Source: Alphaproteobacteria bacterium (GTDB taxonomy: Bacteria; Pseudomonadota; Alphaproteobacteria; Rhodospirillales; Magnetospirillaceae). From it: 12,479 nt of DNA. Where the stretch lies: NCBI GenBank assembly GCA_015232485.1, contig JADFZP010000053.1, positions 1 to 12,479 of the forward strand, written 5' to 3'. This document shows, piece after piece, positions 1-8,446 of the stretch (positions within the stretch are counted from its first letter, which is position 1; each line of letters begins with the position of its first letter). Both the position numbers and the translations under genes were made by a program. The notes under the pieces were generated by a model that did not search any database, was not told the origin of the DNA, and was given only the letters and a program-made list of their open reading frames with translations.

Positions 1-7
1 ATTTCAT

Positions 8-3000
8 ATGCCTCTTCCCCTCGTCGTTGGCGTTGGGGCTTCCGCCGGTGGCGTCGAGGCTCTGCGCAGGTTTTTCTCGGCGGTGCCCTTGAATTCGGGG
101 CTGGCCTTCGTGGTCTGCCTTCACTTCCCGCCCCACGGCACCAGCCATCTGGTCGGCATTCTCAGCCAGTGCACCGCCTTGCCCGTCACGGCGGTGATCC
201 ATGGCGAGACGATCCAGTCCGACCGCGTCTACGTGGTGCCACCCGGCGCGGTGGCGACCTTCGCCGAAGGCCGCATCGATCTCCGCCAGTCGGAGCGCGC
301 CCACAACCCGATCGACGCGATGTTTTGCTCGCTCGCGGAGGGGTTTGGCGTGCGAGCCCTGGGGGTCGTGCTGTCAGGAACGGGAAGTGACGGGGCCCGC
401 GGCATCGAGGCGATCAGCGCCCATGGCGGTTTCTCCATGGCCCAGGTCGACGGCGGCAGCACCGCCCACCCGGAGATGCCCGCCAACGCCATCGCGACCG
501 GGCTGGTCGATCACGTGGCGCGGGTCGAAGACATTCCCGCCCGACTGGCGGCCTACGGCGAGAGCTTCGCCACCGGCGCCCTTGGCCACGCGGAGTTTGC
601 CCCGCACCGCCTCAAGGGTGTGAAGGATGAACTCTGCGAACTGCTGTTGAAGGCCGCCCGGCACGACTTCAGCCGCTACAAGGCGTCGACCTTTCTGCGC
701 CGCGTGGGGCGGCGGATGCGGGTGCTGAGGATCCCGGATTGGGGCGACTATGTGGACTATGCGCGCCAGACGCCGGACGAAGTGCTGCTGCTGTTCCGCG
801 ACCTGCTGATCGGGGTGACCGCCTTCTTCCGCGACGAGGCGGCGTTCGAAACCCTCGCCACCCGCTTCATTCCCCTGCTGTTCGAGGGCAAGGGTCCGCA
901 GGACAGGGTTCGCGTCTGGGTCGCGGGCTGCTCCACCGGCGAGGAGGCCTATTCAATCGCCATCCTGCTGTGCGAATACGCCCACACGCTGCCCGATCCC
1001 CCGCAGATTCAGGTCTTCGCCACCGACGTGGACGAAGAGGCGCTGAGGTTCGCTCGTGCGGGACGCTACCCGGCGGCGGCGCTGGCGGGGGTGCGGGACG
1101 ATCGAGTCCGCCAATTTTTCGCGCGCGATGAGAACGCGTTCGTTTGCAGCAAGGATCTGCGCGCGGTCTGCACGTTCGCCCTGCACAGCATCATCCGCGA
1201 CCCGCCGCTGTGCAACATCGACCTGGTCTCGTGCCGGAACGTCCTGATCTATTTCGACCGCCGCCTCCAGGATCAGGTTATCCCCACGCTTCATTTCGCC
1301 CTGCGTCCGGGCGGCATCCTCTTTCTCGGCCCCTCCGAGAACATCGGCCAGTATACCGAGTTGTTCAGCCCGCTGGACAAAGCCGGCCGCATCTTTGAAC
1401 GGCTGGGTAGCGCCCGGCGCTCGATTCCGTTCCTGCCGGCGTCGCGGGGCAAGGCGGCGCCGTTGAATGACTTGTCGTCGAAGCGGAAGGTGGTGGCCGA
1501 GAGAACCATCGCCCAGGCGGTCGAGGCGCAGATCGCGAAGCTCTACGGCCCGGCGAACGTTGTGGTGAACGTGCGCGGCGACATCGTCCACTTCTCGCCC
1601 AGGACCGGAAAGTACCTCGAGCCGATCCCCGGCGGCCCTAGCCAGAACCTGCTGTCGATGGCTCGCAAAGAGTTGCGGATCAGTCTGCGCGGCGCCTTGC
1701 ACGAGGCCAGGAAGACCGCGCGGGCGGCGGTTCGCGACGACGTCGCCGTCGCGCTGGATCCCGGCGTGGTGCAGAGGGTACGGGTCGTGGTCCAACCGTT
1801 GGAGCAAGAGGACGAGGGCCCCCTGTGGCTGGTCACGTTCCATGACATCGGCTCGGTCGCCCTTGTCACCGAGGTCGGCCCCATGGATCCAAGCGCGACC
1901 GGGGCCGATATGGCGATCCAGCAGCTGGAGCGGGAACTCCTGGAAACGCGCGAGAGCCTGCAATCGGCGGTCGACGAGTATGAGATCGCGGTCGAGGAAC
2001 TGCGTTCCTCGAACGAAGAGTTGATGTCGATGAACGACGACCTCCAGGCCTCCAACGAGGAGCTTGAGGCGTCGAAAGAGGAGCTGCACGTCGTCAACGA
2101 CGAGCTGCGGACGGTCAACGGCGAGTTTGCCGGGACGATCGACGAGCTGAAGCAGGCCAACGGTGACCTGCGCAACCTGTTCGAGAGTACAAACATCGCC
2201 GTCGTCTTTCTTGACAAAGACCTCGTCATCCGCAGTTTCACCCCTTCCGTCACCGAGGTTTTCCGGCTGACGCCCGGCGATTGCGGTCGGCGGCTCACCG
2301 ACATCGTCGGTTTCCTCGACTACGACACTCTGGCCGCCGACATCGCCACCGTGTTGGAAACGCGCGAGCCGGTCGAGCGGCCGGTCACCCGCCGGGACAG
2401 AGGCGTCCATTACCTGTTGCGCGTCATCCCCTATCTCTCCGCCGAAGGCGGAATCGACGGGGTGTTGGTCACCCTGGTCAATGTCACCGTGGCGGTCGAG
2501 GGCCAGGCGCAGGAGCGATACCATCGCCTGCTGATCGCCGAGTTGAACCATCGAGTGAAGAACATTTTGTCTGTGGTCTCGTCTTTGGCGATGCAAAGCC
2601 TGCGCGGCACGACCACGCCGGATGAGTTCGCCAAGGTCTTCCTCGGCCGCCTCCAGGCGCTCGCCAAGGCGCAGCAATTGCTGGCGGACGAAAATTGGGC
2701 GGCGGTGCCGGTGCGCGCGCTGATCGCCTCGGGGTTGGAGGTCCAGACCGAGGATGCGGGGCGGGTGACCCTCGACGGACCGCCGATCCGGATCGAGACC
2801 AAGGCCGCCACCACGCTCAGCCTCGCCATCCACGAACTCGCCACCAACGCCACCAAGTACGGCGCCTTCGCCAACGACACCGGGCATGTGACCGTCACCT
2901 GGGCGCAGGAAATGCAGCCCGGCGGAGCGGTGCTGGTGATCCGCTGGCGCGAAAGCGGCGGGCCGCCCGTCCACCCCCCGAAGAAGCAGGGCTTCGGCAT

Positions 3001-3148
3001 GGTAATGATCGAACGCGGAATCAAATACGAAGTTCATGGCCAGGCGAAGGTCGAATTTCTCCCAGCCGGCGTGGAAGCGCAGATTTCCATCCCGCTGGAC
3101 AGGCAAAACCACTCGACGTCCATGCGGGCGGACGGACAATCCCAGTGA
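8..3148 (+). CDS. CheB-CheR-PAS-HWE hybrid sensor histidine kinase
   Basis: This is a multidomain cytoplasmic signalling protein of 1046 aa with no membrane segment or signal peptide. Residues 1-185 are a CheB methylesterase domain with an apparently intact triad: Ser12 in GASAGG, His39, and Asp128 in GTGSDG. Residues 200-470 are a CheR methyltransferase with TAFFRD (271-276), the SAM loop GCSTGEEAYSIA (308-319) and SCRNVLIYF (409-416). Residues 500-615 resemble a PAS domain. Residues 635-720 form a Glu/Asn/Leu-rich coiled coil, and 722-832 are a PAS domain. The kinase is of HWE type: H-box ELNHRVKN with phospho-acceptor His848, N-box IHELATNATKYGAF with the family's His942 and Asn947, the WxE motif at W980-E982, and a G-box GFGM at 995. 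The family normally passes phosphate to a stand-alone receiver, which is the next gene. The PAS signal is unknown. The ATG at 8 sits where CheB domains usually begin. The ribosome-binding site and promoter lie outside the window, so a longer N-terminus cannot be excluded. Confidence 0.93.
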   Translation: MPLPLVVGVGASAGGVEALRRFFSAVPLNSGLAFVVCLHFPPHGTSHLVGILSQCTALPVTAVIHGETIQSDRVYVVPPGAVATFAEGRIDLRQSERAHNPIDAMFCSLAEGFGVRALGVVLSGTGSDGARGIEAISAHGGFSMAQVDGGSTAHPEMPANAIATGLVDHVARVEDIPARLAAYGESFATGALGHAEFAPHRLKGVKDELCELLLKAARHDFSRYKASTFLRRVGRRMRVLRIPDWGDYVDYARQTPDEVLLLFRDLLIGVTAFFRDEAAFETLATRFIPLLFEGKGPQDRVRVWVAGCSTGEEAYSIAILLCEYAHTLPDPPQIQVFATDVDEEALRFARAGRYPAAALAGVRDDRVRQFFARDENAFVCSKDLRAVCTFALHSIIRDPPLCNIDLVSCRNVLIYFDRRLQDQVIPTLHFALRPGGILFLGPSENIGQYTELFSPLDKAGRIFERLGSARRSIPFLPASRGKAAPLNDLSSKRKVVAERTIAQAVEAQIAKLYGPANVVVNVRGDIVHFSPRTGKYLEPIPGGPSQNLLSMARKELRISLRGALHEARKTARAAVRDDVAVALDPGVVQRVRVVVQPLEQEDEGPLWLVTFHDIGSVALVTEVGPMDPSATGADMAIQQLERELLETRESLQSAVDEYEIAVEELRSSNEELMSMNDDLQASNEELEASKEELHVVNDELRTVNGEFAGTIDELKQANGDLRNLFESTNIAVVFLDKDLVIRSFTPSVTEVFRLTPGDCGRRLTDIVGFLDYDTLAADIATVLETREPVERPVTRRDRGVHYLLRVIPYLSAEGGIDGVLVTLVNVTVAVEGQAQERYHRLLIAELNHRVKNILSVVSSLAMQSLRGTTTPDEFAKVFLGRLQALAKAQQLLADENWAAVPVRALIASGLEVQTEDAGRVTLDGPPIRIETKAATTLSLAIHELATNATKYGAFANDTGHVTVTWAQEMQPGGAVLVIRWRESGGPPVHPPKKQGFGMVMIERGIKYEVHGQAKVEFLPAGVEAQISIPLDRQNHSTSMRADGQSQ

Positions 3149-3522
3149 AACCTCCGAATGAAACGACCCTGATCATCGTCGAGGACGAGTTCCTTGTCGC
3201 CTTGGGGCTGGAGGCGACCCTCCAGTCGGCCGGATACACCGTCCTGGAACCAATCTCCACGGTCGCGGAGGCTTTGGAGGCGGTTTACGTTAGACCCGCG
3301 GATTTGGCTTTGCTGGACGTCAACCTCGCCGGACACCAGGTGTTTCCGGTCGCCGACGCCCTCTTGTCCCAGCGGGTGCCGTTTATCTTTCTCTCCGGCT
3401 GCGACGAATCCCTACCGGCCCGTTTCCTCGGCATCCCGGTTCTGCTCAAACCGATCTCGCCGGAGAAGCTGCTTCGCGTCATCAGCCATACGCTGGATGG
3501 CGTCCTCGCGCACGGTTCCTAA
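3145..3522 (+). CDS. single-domain response regulator (receiver only), partner of the HWE kinase
   Basis: This encodes a 125-aa receiver domain with no output domain. The acidic pocket is Glu13-Asp14, the phospho-acceptor is Asp58 in LLDVNL, the switch Ser is Ser84 in FLSG, and the conserved Lys is Lys102 in LLKPIS. The first methionine-type codon that keeps the whole domain is GTG at 3145, which overlaps the kinase stop as GTGA. A GGACGGA stretch lies about 8 nt upstream. The overlap implies translational coupling and co-expression with the kinase. Receiver-only regulators with this sequence style (EDEFLVALGLE, DVNLAG) commonly accompany HWE or HisKA_2 kinases in alphaproteobacteria and act through protein contacts or as phosphate sinks. 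The target is not visible here. The gene ends 18 nt before the convergent CBS gene. Confidence 0.9.
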   Translation: MKPPNETTLIIVEDEFLVALGLEATLQSAGYTVLEPISTVAEALEAVYVRPADLALLDVNLAGHQVFPVADALLSQRVPFIFLSGCDESLPARFLGIPVLLKPISPEKLLRVISHTLDGVLAHGS

Positions 3523-3540
3523 GACGACCGCGGTACCAAG

Positions 3541-3975
3541 TCAGCGCCCGCCCGTCACGTAGTCGCGCAGGGAATCGACCACCAAGGTGGCCTCGTCCAA
3601 GCGGTTCTTGACCACGTCGCCGATCGAGATGATGCCCAGAAGGCGGCCCTCCTCGAGCACCGGCAGGTGGCGGACGCGGCGTTCGGTCATCACGGCCATC
3701 AGGCTTTCGACCGAGTCGTCCAGCCCGCAGGTCAGCACGTTCTCGCTCATCAGGTCGCCGATCGGCATGTCGTGGACCTGTTCGCCGAACATGGCCATGC
3801 CGCGCACGATGTCGCGTTCCGACAAGATGCCCGCGACGTGCCCCACATCGTCGACCACCACCACCACGCCGATCCGGTTGGCGTGCAGCAGGCGCGCGGC
3901 GGCGCCCACCGTGGTCGAGGCCCGCGTGGTGACGACCGTGGCGCCCTTGCCGTGTAGTATCGATTTGACCAGCAT
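3541..3975 (-). CDS. two-CBS-domain protein
   Basis: This is a 144-aa soluble protein made only of a Bateman module. CBS1 spans about residues 8-62 and ends in GILSERDIVR. CBS2 spans about 73-130 and ends in GIISIGDVVKNRL. Both carry the G-h-x-S/T-x-x-D signature that usually contacts the ribose and phosphate of adenosyl ligands, so both sites look competent. CBS pairs are known to bind AMP, ATP, NAD or, in some proteins, SAM; the ligand here is unknown. I chose the ATG at 3975 because AGGGGAGG lies 6 nt upstream. An in-frame TTG at 4008 would add 11 residues but has no comparable site. The gene lies 84 nt downstream of metH on the same strand and is probably the last gene of the met operon. 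Its ribosome-binding site sits in a large inverted repeat, described separately. Confidence 0.88.
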   Translation of the reverse strand: MLVKSILHGKGATVVTTRASTTVGAAARLLHANRIGVVVVVDDVGHVAGILSERDIVRGMAMFGEQVHDMPIGDLMSENVLTCGLDDSVESLMAVMTERRVRHLPVLEEGRLLGIISIGDVVKNRLDEATLVVDSLRDYVTGGR

Positions 3976-3977
3976 CG

Positions 3978-4026
3978 CCGGCCTCCCCTCCCAGTGGACT
4001 CTCTCCAATGGATAAGGGGAGGCCGG
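3978..4026 (-). promoter_or_regulatory. hairpin that encloses the ribosome-binding site of the CBS gene
   Basis: The 12-bp arms CCGGCCTCCCCT (3978-3989) and AGGGGAGGCCGG (4015-4026) are perfect inverted repeats. In the minus-strand transcript the 25-nt interval can fold further, with CCATTGG (4011-4005) pairing with CCACTGG (3997-3991) at six of seven positions, leaving a 7-nt loop. The 3' arm contains the AGGGGAGG Shine-Dalgarno of the CBS gene, and the ATG starts 2 nt after the stem. There is no U tract, so this does not look like an intrinsic terminator for metH. It may limit CBS translation or mark an mRNA processing site. The pairing is seen in the sequence; the role is inferred. Confidence 0.5.
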
Positions 4027-4059
4027 GCGGCCGATTCAAGGCGGCCAGCGCAAACCCGG

Positions 4060-7000
4060 TCAGATCGTGAAATATTTCGCCTTGGGGTGGAACACCACGA
4101 TCGCCGAAGTGCTCTGCTCCGGGTGGAGCTGGTGCTCGTCGCTCAAGCCGATCCCGATGCGCTCGGCGCCCAAAAGGGCGAGCAGCCGGTCCTGGTCCGC
4201 CAGATTGGGGCAGGCCGGATAGCCGAACGAAAAGCGCGACCCGCGGTAATGCTGCTTCAACAGCAGTTCGGTCTCGCGGGCGTCGTCGGCCGCGAAGCCG
4301 CATTCGGCGCGCATCCGCTTGTGGACGTATTCGGCCAGCGCCTCGGCCATCTCGACCGACAGGCCGTGCAGGTACAGGTAATCCTGATAATGGTCGGCCG
4401 CGAACCACTCCCGCGCCACCTCCGAGGCGTGGGCGCCCATCGTCACCACCTGCATGCCGACCACGCCGCGCTTGCCCGAATCGAGGCGGGGGAAGTAATC
4501 GGCGATGCACTGGCGGGCGCCGCCGGCTTGGCGCGGAAAGCCGAAGCGCGCCGTCTCGGCCTCGCCGCGCTCGTCGAACACCACCAGCGAATCGCCCTCG
4601 GCGGCGCAGGGCCAGTAGCCATAGGCCGCTTGCGGCCGCAGGATGCGCTCCTTGGCGCAGCGTTCCAGCAGGCGCAGCATCAGCGGACGCAGTTCCTCGG
4701 CCGCCCATTCCTTCCACTCGGCCAGGGTGCGGCCGCTCTTGCGGAAGCCCCATTGCAACTGGAACAGGGTGACCTCGTTGAGGAAGGGCACCAGATTTTG
4801 CAGCGGCACGTCCTCGATCACCTTGGCGCCCCAGAAGGGTGGCGTGACGCCGTCCTCGCCGACGTCAAGCTCGACCGGCGGGGCGGCGGCGGGCGCCTCC
4901 TCCTCGATCACCTTGGCGGCGCGTTTCTTGCGCGCCGGCTTGGCGGCGGCCCGCTCCTGGCGCAAGCCGACATGGGCGTCGAATTCGCCCGACACCACCT
5001 TGGCCATCAGGTCCAGCCCGTCGAAGGCGTCGCGGGCATAGGCGACCCGTCCGCCATAGGCCGTGGCGCAATCCTGCTCGACGAAGCCGCGGGTCAGCGC
5101 GGCGCCGCCCAGCAGCACCGGCATGTCCAGGCCCTCGCGCCGCATCTCCTCCAGGTTCTCGCGCATCACCACGGTCGATTTGACCAGCAGGCCCGACATG
5201 CCGACCGCGTCGGCCTTGTGCTCGCGCGCGGCGGCCAGGATGGCGCCGACCGGCTGCTTGATGCCCAGATTGACGACGCGATAGCCGTTGTTGCTCAGGA
5301 TGATGTCGACCAGATTCTTGCCGATGTCGTGAACGTCGCCCTTCACGGTGGCCAGCACGATGGTGCCCTTTTGCTGGCCGTCGGCCTTGCTCATCATGGG
5401 TTCCAGGAAGGCGACGGCGGCCTTCATGGTCTCGGCCGATTGCAGCACGAAGGGAAGCTGCATCTTGCCCGAGCCGAACAACTCGCCCACCACCTTCATG
5501 CCGTCGAGCAGGATGCCGTTGATGATGTCGAGCGGCGCGTGGGTGGCCAGCGCCTCCTGAAGGTCGACGTCCAGCCCGGTGCGGTCGCCGTCGACGATGC
5601 GGCGCTTCAGGCGGTCCTCGACGGCGGCCGGGCGCTCCTCCTTCGCGGCCTTTTGCGCGGTGCGATCCTCGAACAGCGCGATGAAGGCTTGCAGCGGGTC
5701 ATAGCCCTCTTCGCGGCGGTCGAAGATCAAATCCTCGGCGATCCGCACCTCCTCGTCGGCGATGCGGTGCAGCGGCAGGATCTTGCTGATATGGACGATC
5801 GCCCCGGTCATGCCGCGGCGCACCGCATGGTCCAGGAACACCGAGTTCAGAACGTGGCGGGCGGCGGCCTTCAGGCCGAACGAGATGTTCGACAGGCCCA
5901 GCACGATCTGGCATTCGGGCAATTCGGTGGCGATCCGCTCGATGGCGTCCAAGGTCTCGATCGCCAGCTTGCGGTCGTCCTCGACGCCGGTGCAGATGGT
6001 GAAGGTCAGCGGGTCGAACATCAGATCGGCGGCCGGCAGGCCGTGCTTTTCGACCGCGAAGGCGTACAGCCGCTTGGCCAGGGCCACCTTTTCGTCGGCG
6101 GTCTTGGCCATGCCGACCTCGTCGATGGTCAAGGCGACCACGGCGGCGCCGAATTTGCGGGCCAGCGCCAGCCGCTCGGCGGCCGATTCCTCGCCGTTCT
6201 CGAAATTGATCGAGTTGATGACCGCCTTGCCGCCATAAAGCTTCAGCGCGGCGGCGATCACCGGCAGTTCGGTGGAATCGATGACCAGCGGCGCGGTGAC
6301 CGAGCCGCGCAGGCGCTCGACCACATGGGTCATGTCGCGCACCTCGTCGCGGCCGACGAAGGCGGTGCAGACGTCCAGGGTGTGCGAGCCCTCCTTGACC
6401 TGATCGCGCGCCATGGCGACCACGCCGTCCCAGTCCTCCGCCTCCTGAAGCTGGCGGAACTTCTTCGAGCCGTTGGCGTTGCAGCGCTCGCCGATCGACA
6501 GGAAGGCGTTCTCCTGGCGATAGGGCACGGCGGAATACAGCGAGGCCAGCCCCGGCACCCACACCGAGGTGCGCTTGACGGGAGCGGGCCGGCCGCGCTC
6601 GCCGCCGCGGCGCCGCAGCATGGCGTCGACGGCGCGGATGTGGTCGGGGGTGGTGCCGCAGCAGCCGCCCAGCAGGTTGACGCCGTCCTCGTCCAGGAAA
6701 CGCTCCTGCCACACCGCCAACTCGTCGGGCAGCAGGGGATAGCGGGTCTGGCCGTCGACCAGTTCGGGCAGGCCGGCGTTGGGCTGCACCGAGACGAAGC
6801 CCGGCCAGTTGGCGGCCAGCCAGCGGACGTGCTCGCCCATCTCCTGCGGCCCGGTGGCGCAGTTCAGGCCCATCAGCGGCACGCCCATGGCGTGGATCGC
6901 GGTGGCGGCGGCGGCGATGTCCGAGCCGACCAGCAGCGTGCCGGTGGTCTCGACGGTGACCTGCACGAACACCGGGGTGTCGGTGCCGGCCTGCTCGCGG

Positions 7001-7524
7001 GCCAGACGGCAGCCATTGATGGCGGCCTTGATCTGCAAGGGGTCCTGGCAGGTCTCGATCAGGAAGGCGTCGACGCCGCCGTCGATCAGCCCGCCGCACT
7101 GGACCAGGAACGAGTTCTCCAGCGTGTCGTAATCGATGTGGCCCAGGGTGGGCAGCTTGGTGCCCGGCCCGATCGAGCCCAGCACGAAGCGGCGCCGGCC
7201 GTCCGAGAACTGCTCGGCCGCCTCGCGGGCGATCTCGGCGGACAGGCGGTTGAGTTCATAGGCCTCGTCCTCCAGCCCGAACTCGCCCAGGGTGATCGGC
7301 GAGGCGCCGAAGGTGTTGGTTTCCACCATGTCGGCGCCGGCCGCGAAATAGCGGCCGTGGATTTCGCGCACCACGTCGGGCCGCGCGCGGGTCAGGATGT
7401 CGGTGCAGTTCTCGTGGCCGAGGTAATCCTCGTCGACCGTCAAGGCCATCGACTGCACTTGGGTGCCCATGCCGCCGTCGCACAGCAGCACATGGTCGGC
7501 GAGATGGTCGAGAATGTCGCTCAT
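4060..7524 (-). CDS. metH: cobalamin-dependent methionine synthase
   Basis: MetH transfers the methyl group of 5-methyl-THF to homocysteine through methylcobalamin, giving methionine and THF in the cytoplasm. All four modules are present in 1154 aa (E. coli MetH is about 1227). The homocysteine domain (about 1-310) has the zinc ligands Cys222 (GLNCATG) and Cys288-Cys289 (GGCCGT). The pterin-binding domain (about 340-620) starts with FLSIGERCNANGSKKF. The B12 cap and B12 domains (about 635-845) carry GDVHDIG with His732 as the predicted cobalt ligand. The reactivation domain (about 895-1154) has FGYPACPN (1100-1107) for SAM binding and HPEQSTSAIVVFHPKAKYF at the end. An Ala/Lys/Glu-rich linker lies at about 855-885. 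The ATG at 7524 follows the metF stop by 13 nt, with GAGGGG overlapping that stop 9 nt upstream, so metF and metH are co-transcribed. No cobalamin riboswitch fits in this gap. Confidence 0.98.
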   Translation of the reverse strand: MSDILDHLADHVLLCDGGMGTQVQSMALTVDEDYLGHENCTDILTRARPDVVREIHGRYFAAGADMVETNTFGASPITLGEFGLEDEAYELNRLSAEIAREAAEQFSDGRRRFVLGSIGPGTKLPTLGHIDYDTLENSFLVQCGGLIDGGVDAFLIETCQDPLQIKAAINGCRLAREQAGTDTPVFVQVTVETTGTLLVGSDIAAAATAIHAMGVPLMGLNCATGPQEMGEHVRWLAANWPGFVSVQPNAGLPELVDGQTRYPLLPDELAVWQERFLDEDGVNLLGGCCGTTPDHIRAVDAMLRRRGGERGRPAPVKRTSVWVPGLASLYSAVPYRQENAFLSIGERCNANGSKKFRQLQEAEDWDGVVAMARDQVKEGSHTLDVCTAFVGRDEVRDMTHVVERLRGSVTAPLVIDSTELPVIAAALKLYGGKAVINSINFENGEESAAERLALARKFGAAVVALTIDEVGMAKTADEKVALAKRLYAFAVEKHGLPAADLMFDPLTFTICTGVEDDRKLAIETLDAIERIATELPECQIVLGLSNISFGLKAAARHVLNSVFLDHAVRRGMTGAIVHISKILPLHRIADEEVRIAEDLIFDRREEGYDPLQAFIALFEDRTAQKAAKEERPAAVEDRLKRRIVDGDRTGLDVDLQEALATHAPLDIINGILLDGMKVVGELFGSGKMQLPFVLQSAETMKAAVAFLEPMMSKADGQQKGTIVLATVKGDVHDIGKNLVDIILSNNGYRVVNLGIKQPVGAILAAAREHKADAVGMSGLLVKSTVVMRENLEEMRREGLDMPVLLGGAALTRGFVEQDCATAYGGRVAYARDAFDGLDLMAKVVSGEFDAHVGLRQERAAAKPARKKRAAKVIEEEAPAAAPPVELDVGEDGVTPPFWGAKVIEDVPLQNLVPFLNEVTLFQLQWGFRKSGRTLAEWKEWAAEELRPLMLRLLERCAKERILRPQAAYGYWPCAAEGDSLVVFDERGEAETARFGFPRQAGGARQCIADYFPRLDSGKRGVVGMQVVTMGAHASEVAREWFAADHYQDYLYLHGLSVEMAEALAEYVHKRMRAECGFAADDARETELLLKQHYRGSRFSFGYPACPNLADQDRLLALLGAERIGIGLSDEHQLHPEQSTSAIVVFHPKAKYFTI

Positions 7525-7537
7525 GCTCGGGTGCCCC

Positions 7538-8443
7538 TCAATGGCAGGCGGCCGGGCGGACGCCCAGCACGTGGCAGATCGCGAAGACCAGGTCGGCGCG
7601 GTTCAGGGTGTAGAAGTGGAAGTCGGCCACCCCGTCGGCCTGCAGGGCGCGGCATTGCTCGGCGGCCACCGTGGCGGCGACCAGCCGCCGGGTGTCGGGG
7701 TCGGCGTCCAGCCCATGGAACAGGTCGGCCATCCAGCCCGGCACCGAGGCGCCGCACATCCCTGAGAACTTCACCACCTGGCCGAAATTGGTGACCGGCA
7801 GGATGCCCGGCACGATCGGCACGCCGATTCCCGCCGCGACGGCGCGGTCGCGGAAGCGGCGATAGACGTCGACGTCGAAGAAGTATTGGGTGATGGCGCG
7901 GGTCGCGCCGGCGTCGACCTTGCGCTTCAGGTTGTCGAGATCGGCCTGGGGGCTGGACGCCTCGGGATGCGACTCGGGGTAGGCGGCCACCGAAATCTCG
8001 AAATCGGCCAGTCGCCGCAGCCCGGCCACCAGATCCGAGGCATAGGCGTAGCCCTCGGCGTGGGGCTGGTAACCGCCCTGGCCCTCGGGGGCGTCGCCGC
8101 GCAGGGCGACGATGTGGCGGATGCCCTCGTCCCAATAGCGGCGCGCCACGTCGTCGACCTCGCCCCGGCTGGCGCCGACGCAGGTCAGGTGGGCGGCCGG
8201 TTGCAGATCGGTCTCGCGGCGGATGCGCAGCACCGTCTCGTGGGTGCGCTCGCGGGTCGTGCCGCCGGCCCCGTAGGTGACCGACACGAAACGCGGACCC
8301 AGCGGCCGCAGGCGCTCGACGCATTCCCACAGCGAGGCCATCATCTTGTCGGTCTTGGGCGGGAAGAACTCGAACGAGACCCCCACCGGCGCCGACGGCG
8401 GCGCGGCGATGGGCAGGGCCAAACGGGTGCTGTCCAGGGTCAC
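7538..8443 (-). CDS. metF: 5,10-methylenetetrahydrofolate reductase
   Basis: MetF reduces 5,10-methylene-THF to 5-methyl-THF using FAD, supplying the methyl donor for the adjacent MetH. The 301-aa product has the usual bacterial length. Visible motifs are FEFFPPK (24-30), with Glu25 matching the catalytic Glu28 of E. coli; VTYGAGGTTRERT (55-67); ALRGD ending at Asp117, matching E. coli Asp120; the ITQYFFD barrel strand; and FHFYTLNR near the C-terminus. The start is GTG at 8443, 3 nt after the upstream stop, with GAGGAG about 9 nt before it. There is no internal ATG before residue 34, which would cut into the barrel. The tight spacing on both sides places it in the middle of a regulator-metF-metH operon. 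Confidence 0.97.
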   Translation of the reverse strand: MTLDSTRLALPIAAPPSAPVGVSFEFFPPKTDKMMASLWECVERLRPLGPRFVSVTYGAGGTTRERTHETVLRIRRETDLQPAAHLTCVGASRGEVDDVARRYWDEGIRHIVALRGDAPEGQGGYQPHAEGYAYASDLVAGLRRLADFEISVAAYPESHPEASSPQADLDNLKRKVDAGATRAITQYFFDVDVYRRFRDRAVAAGIGVPIVPGILPVTNFGQVVKFSGMCGASVPGWMADLFHGLDADPDTRRLVAATVAAEQCRALQADGVADFHFYTLNRADLVFAICHVLGVRPAACH

Positions 8444-8446
8444 GGT

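Noticed and set aside
953..3139. Minus-strand open frame of 728 codons opposite the kinase
   Set aside because: The translation is rich in Arg, Asp, His and Gln and has no recognisable motif. The + strand frame carries the full CheB-CheR-HWE motif set.
3523..3540. Terminator between the response regulator and the CBS gene
   Set aside because: The 18-nt gap holds only a short ACCGCGGT palindrome with no loop or T tract.
7525..7537. Cobalamin riboswitch ahead of metH
   Set aside because: Only 13 nt separate metF and metH.
3994..7794. Long + strand open frame of 1266 codons antisense to metH
   Set aside because: Its translation is low-complexity, rich in His, Gln, Gly and Arg with no domain. 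It lies opposite an unmistakable metH and arises from GC-rich third-codon bias.
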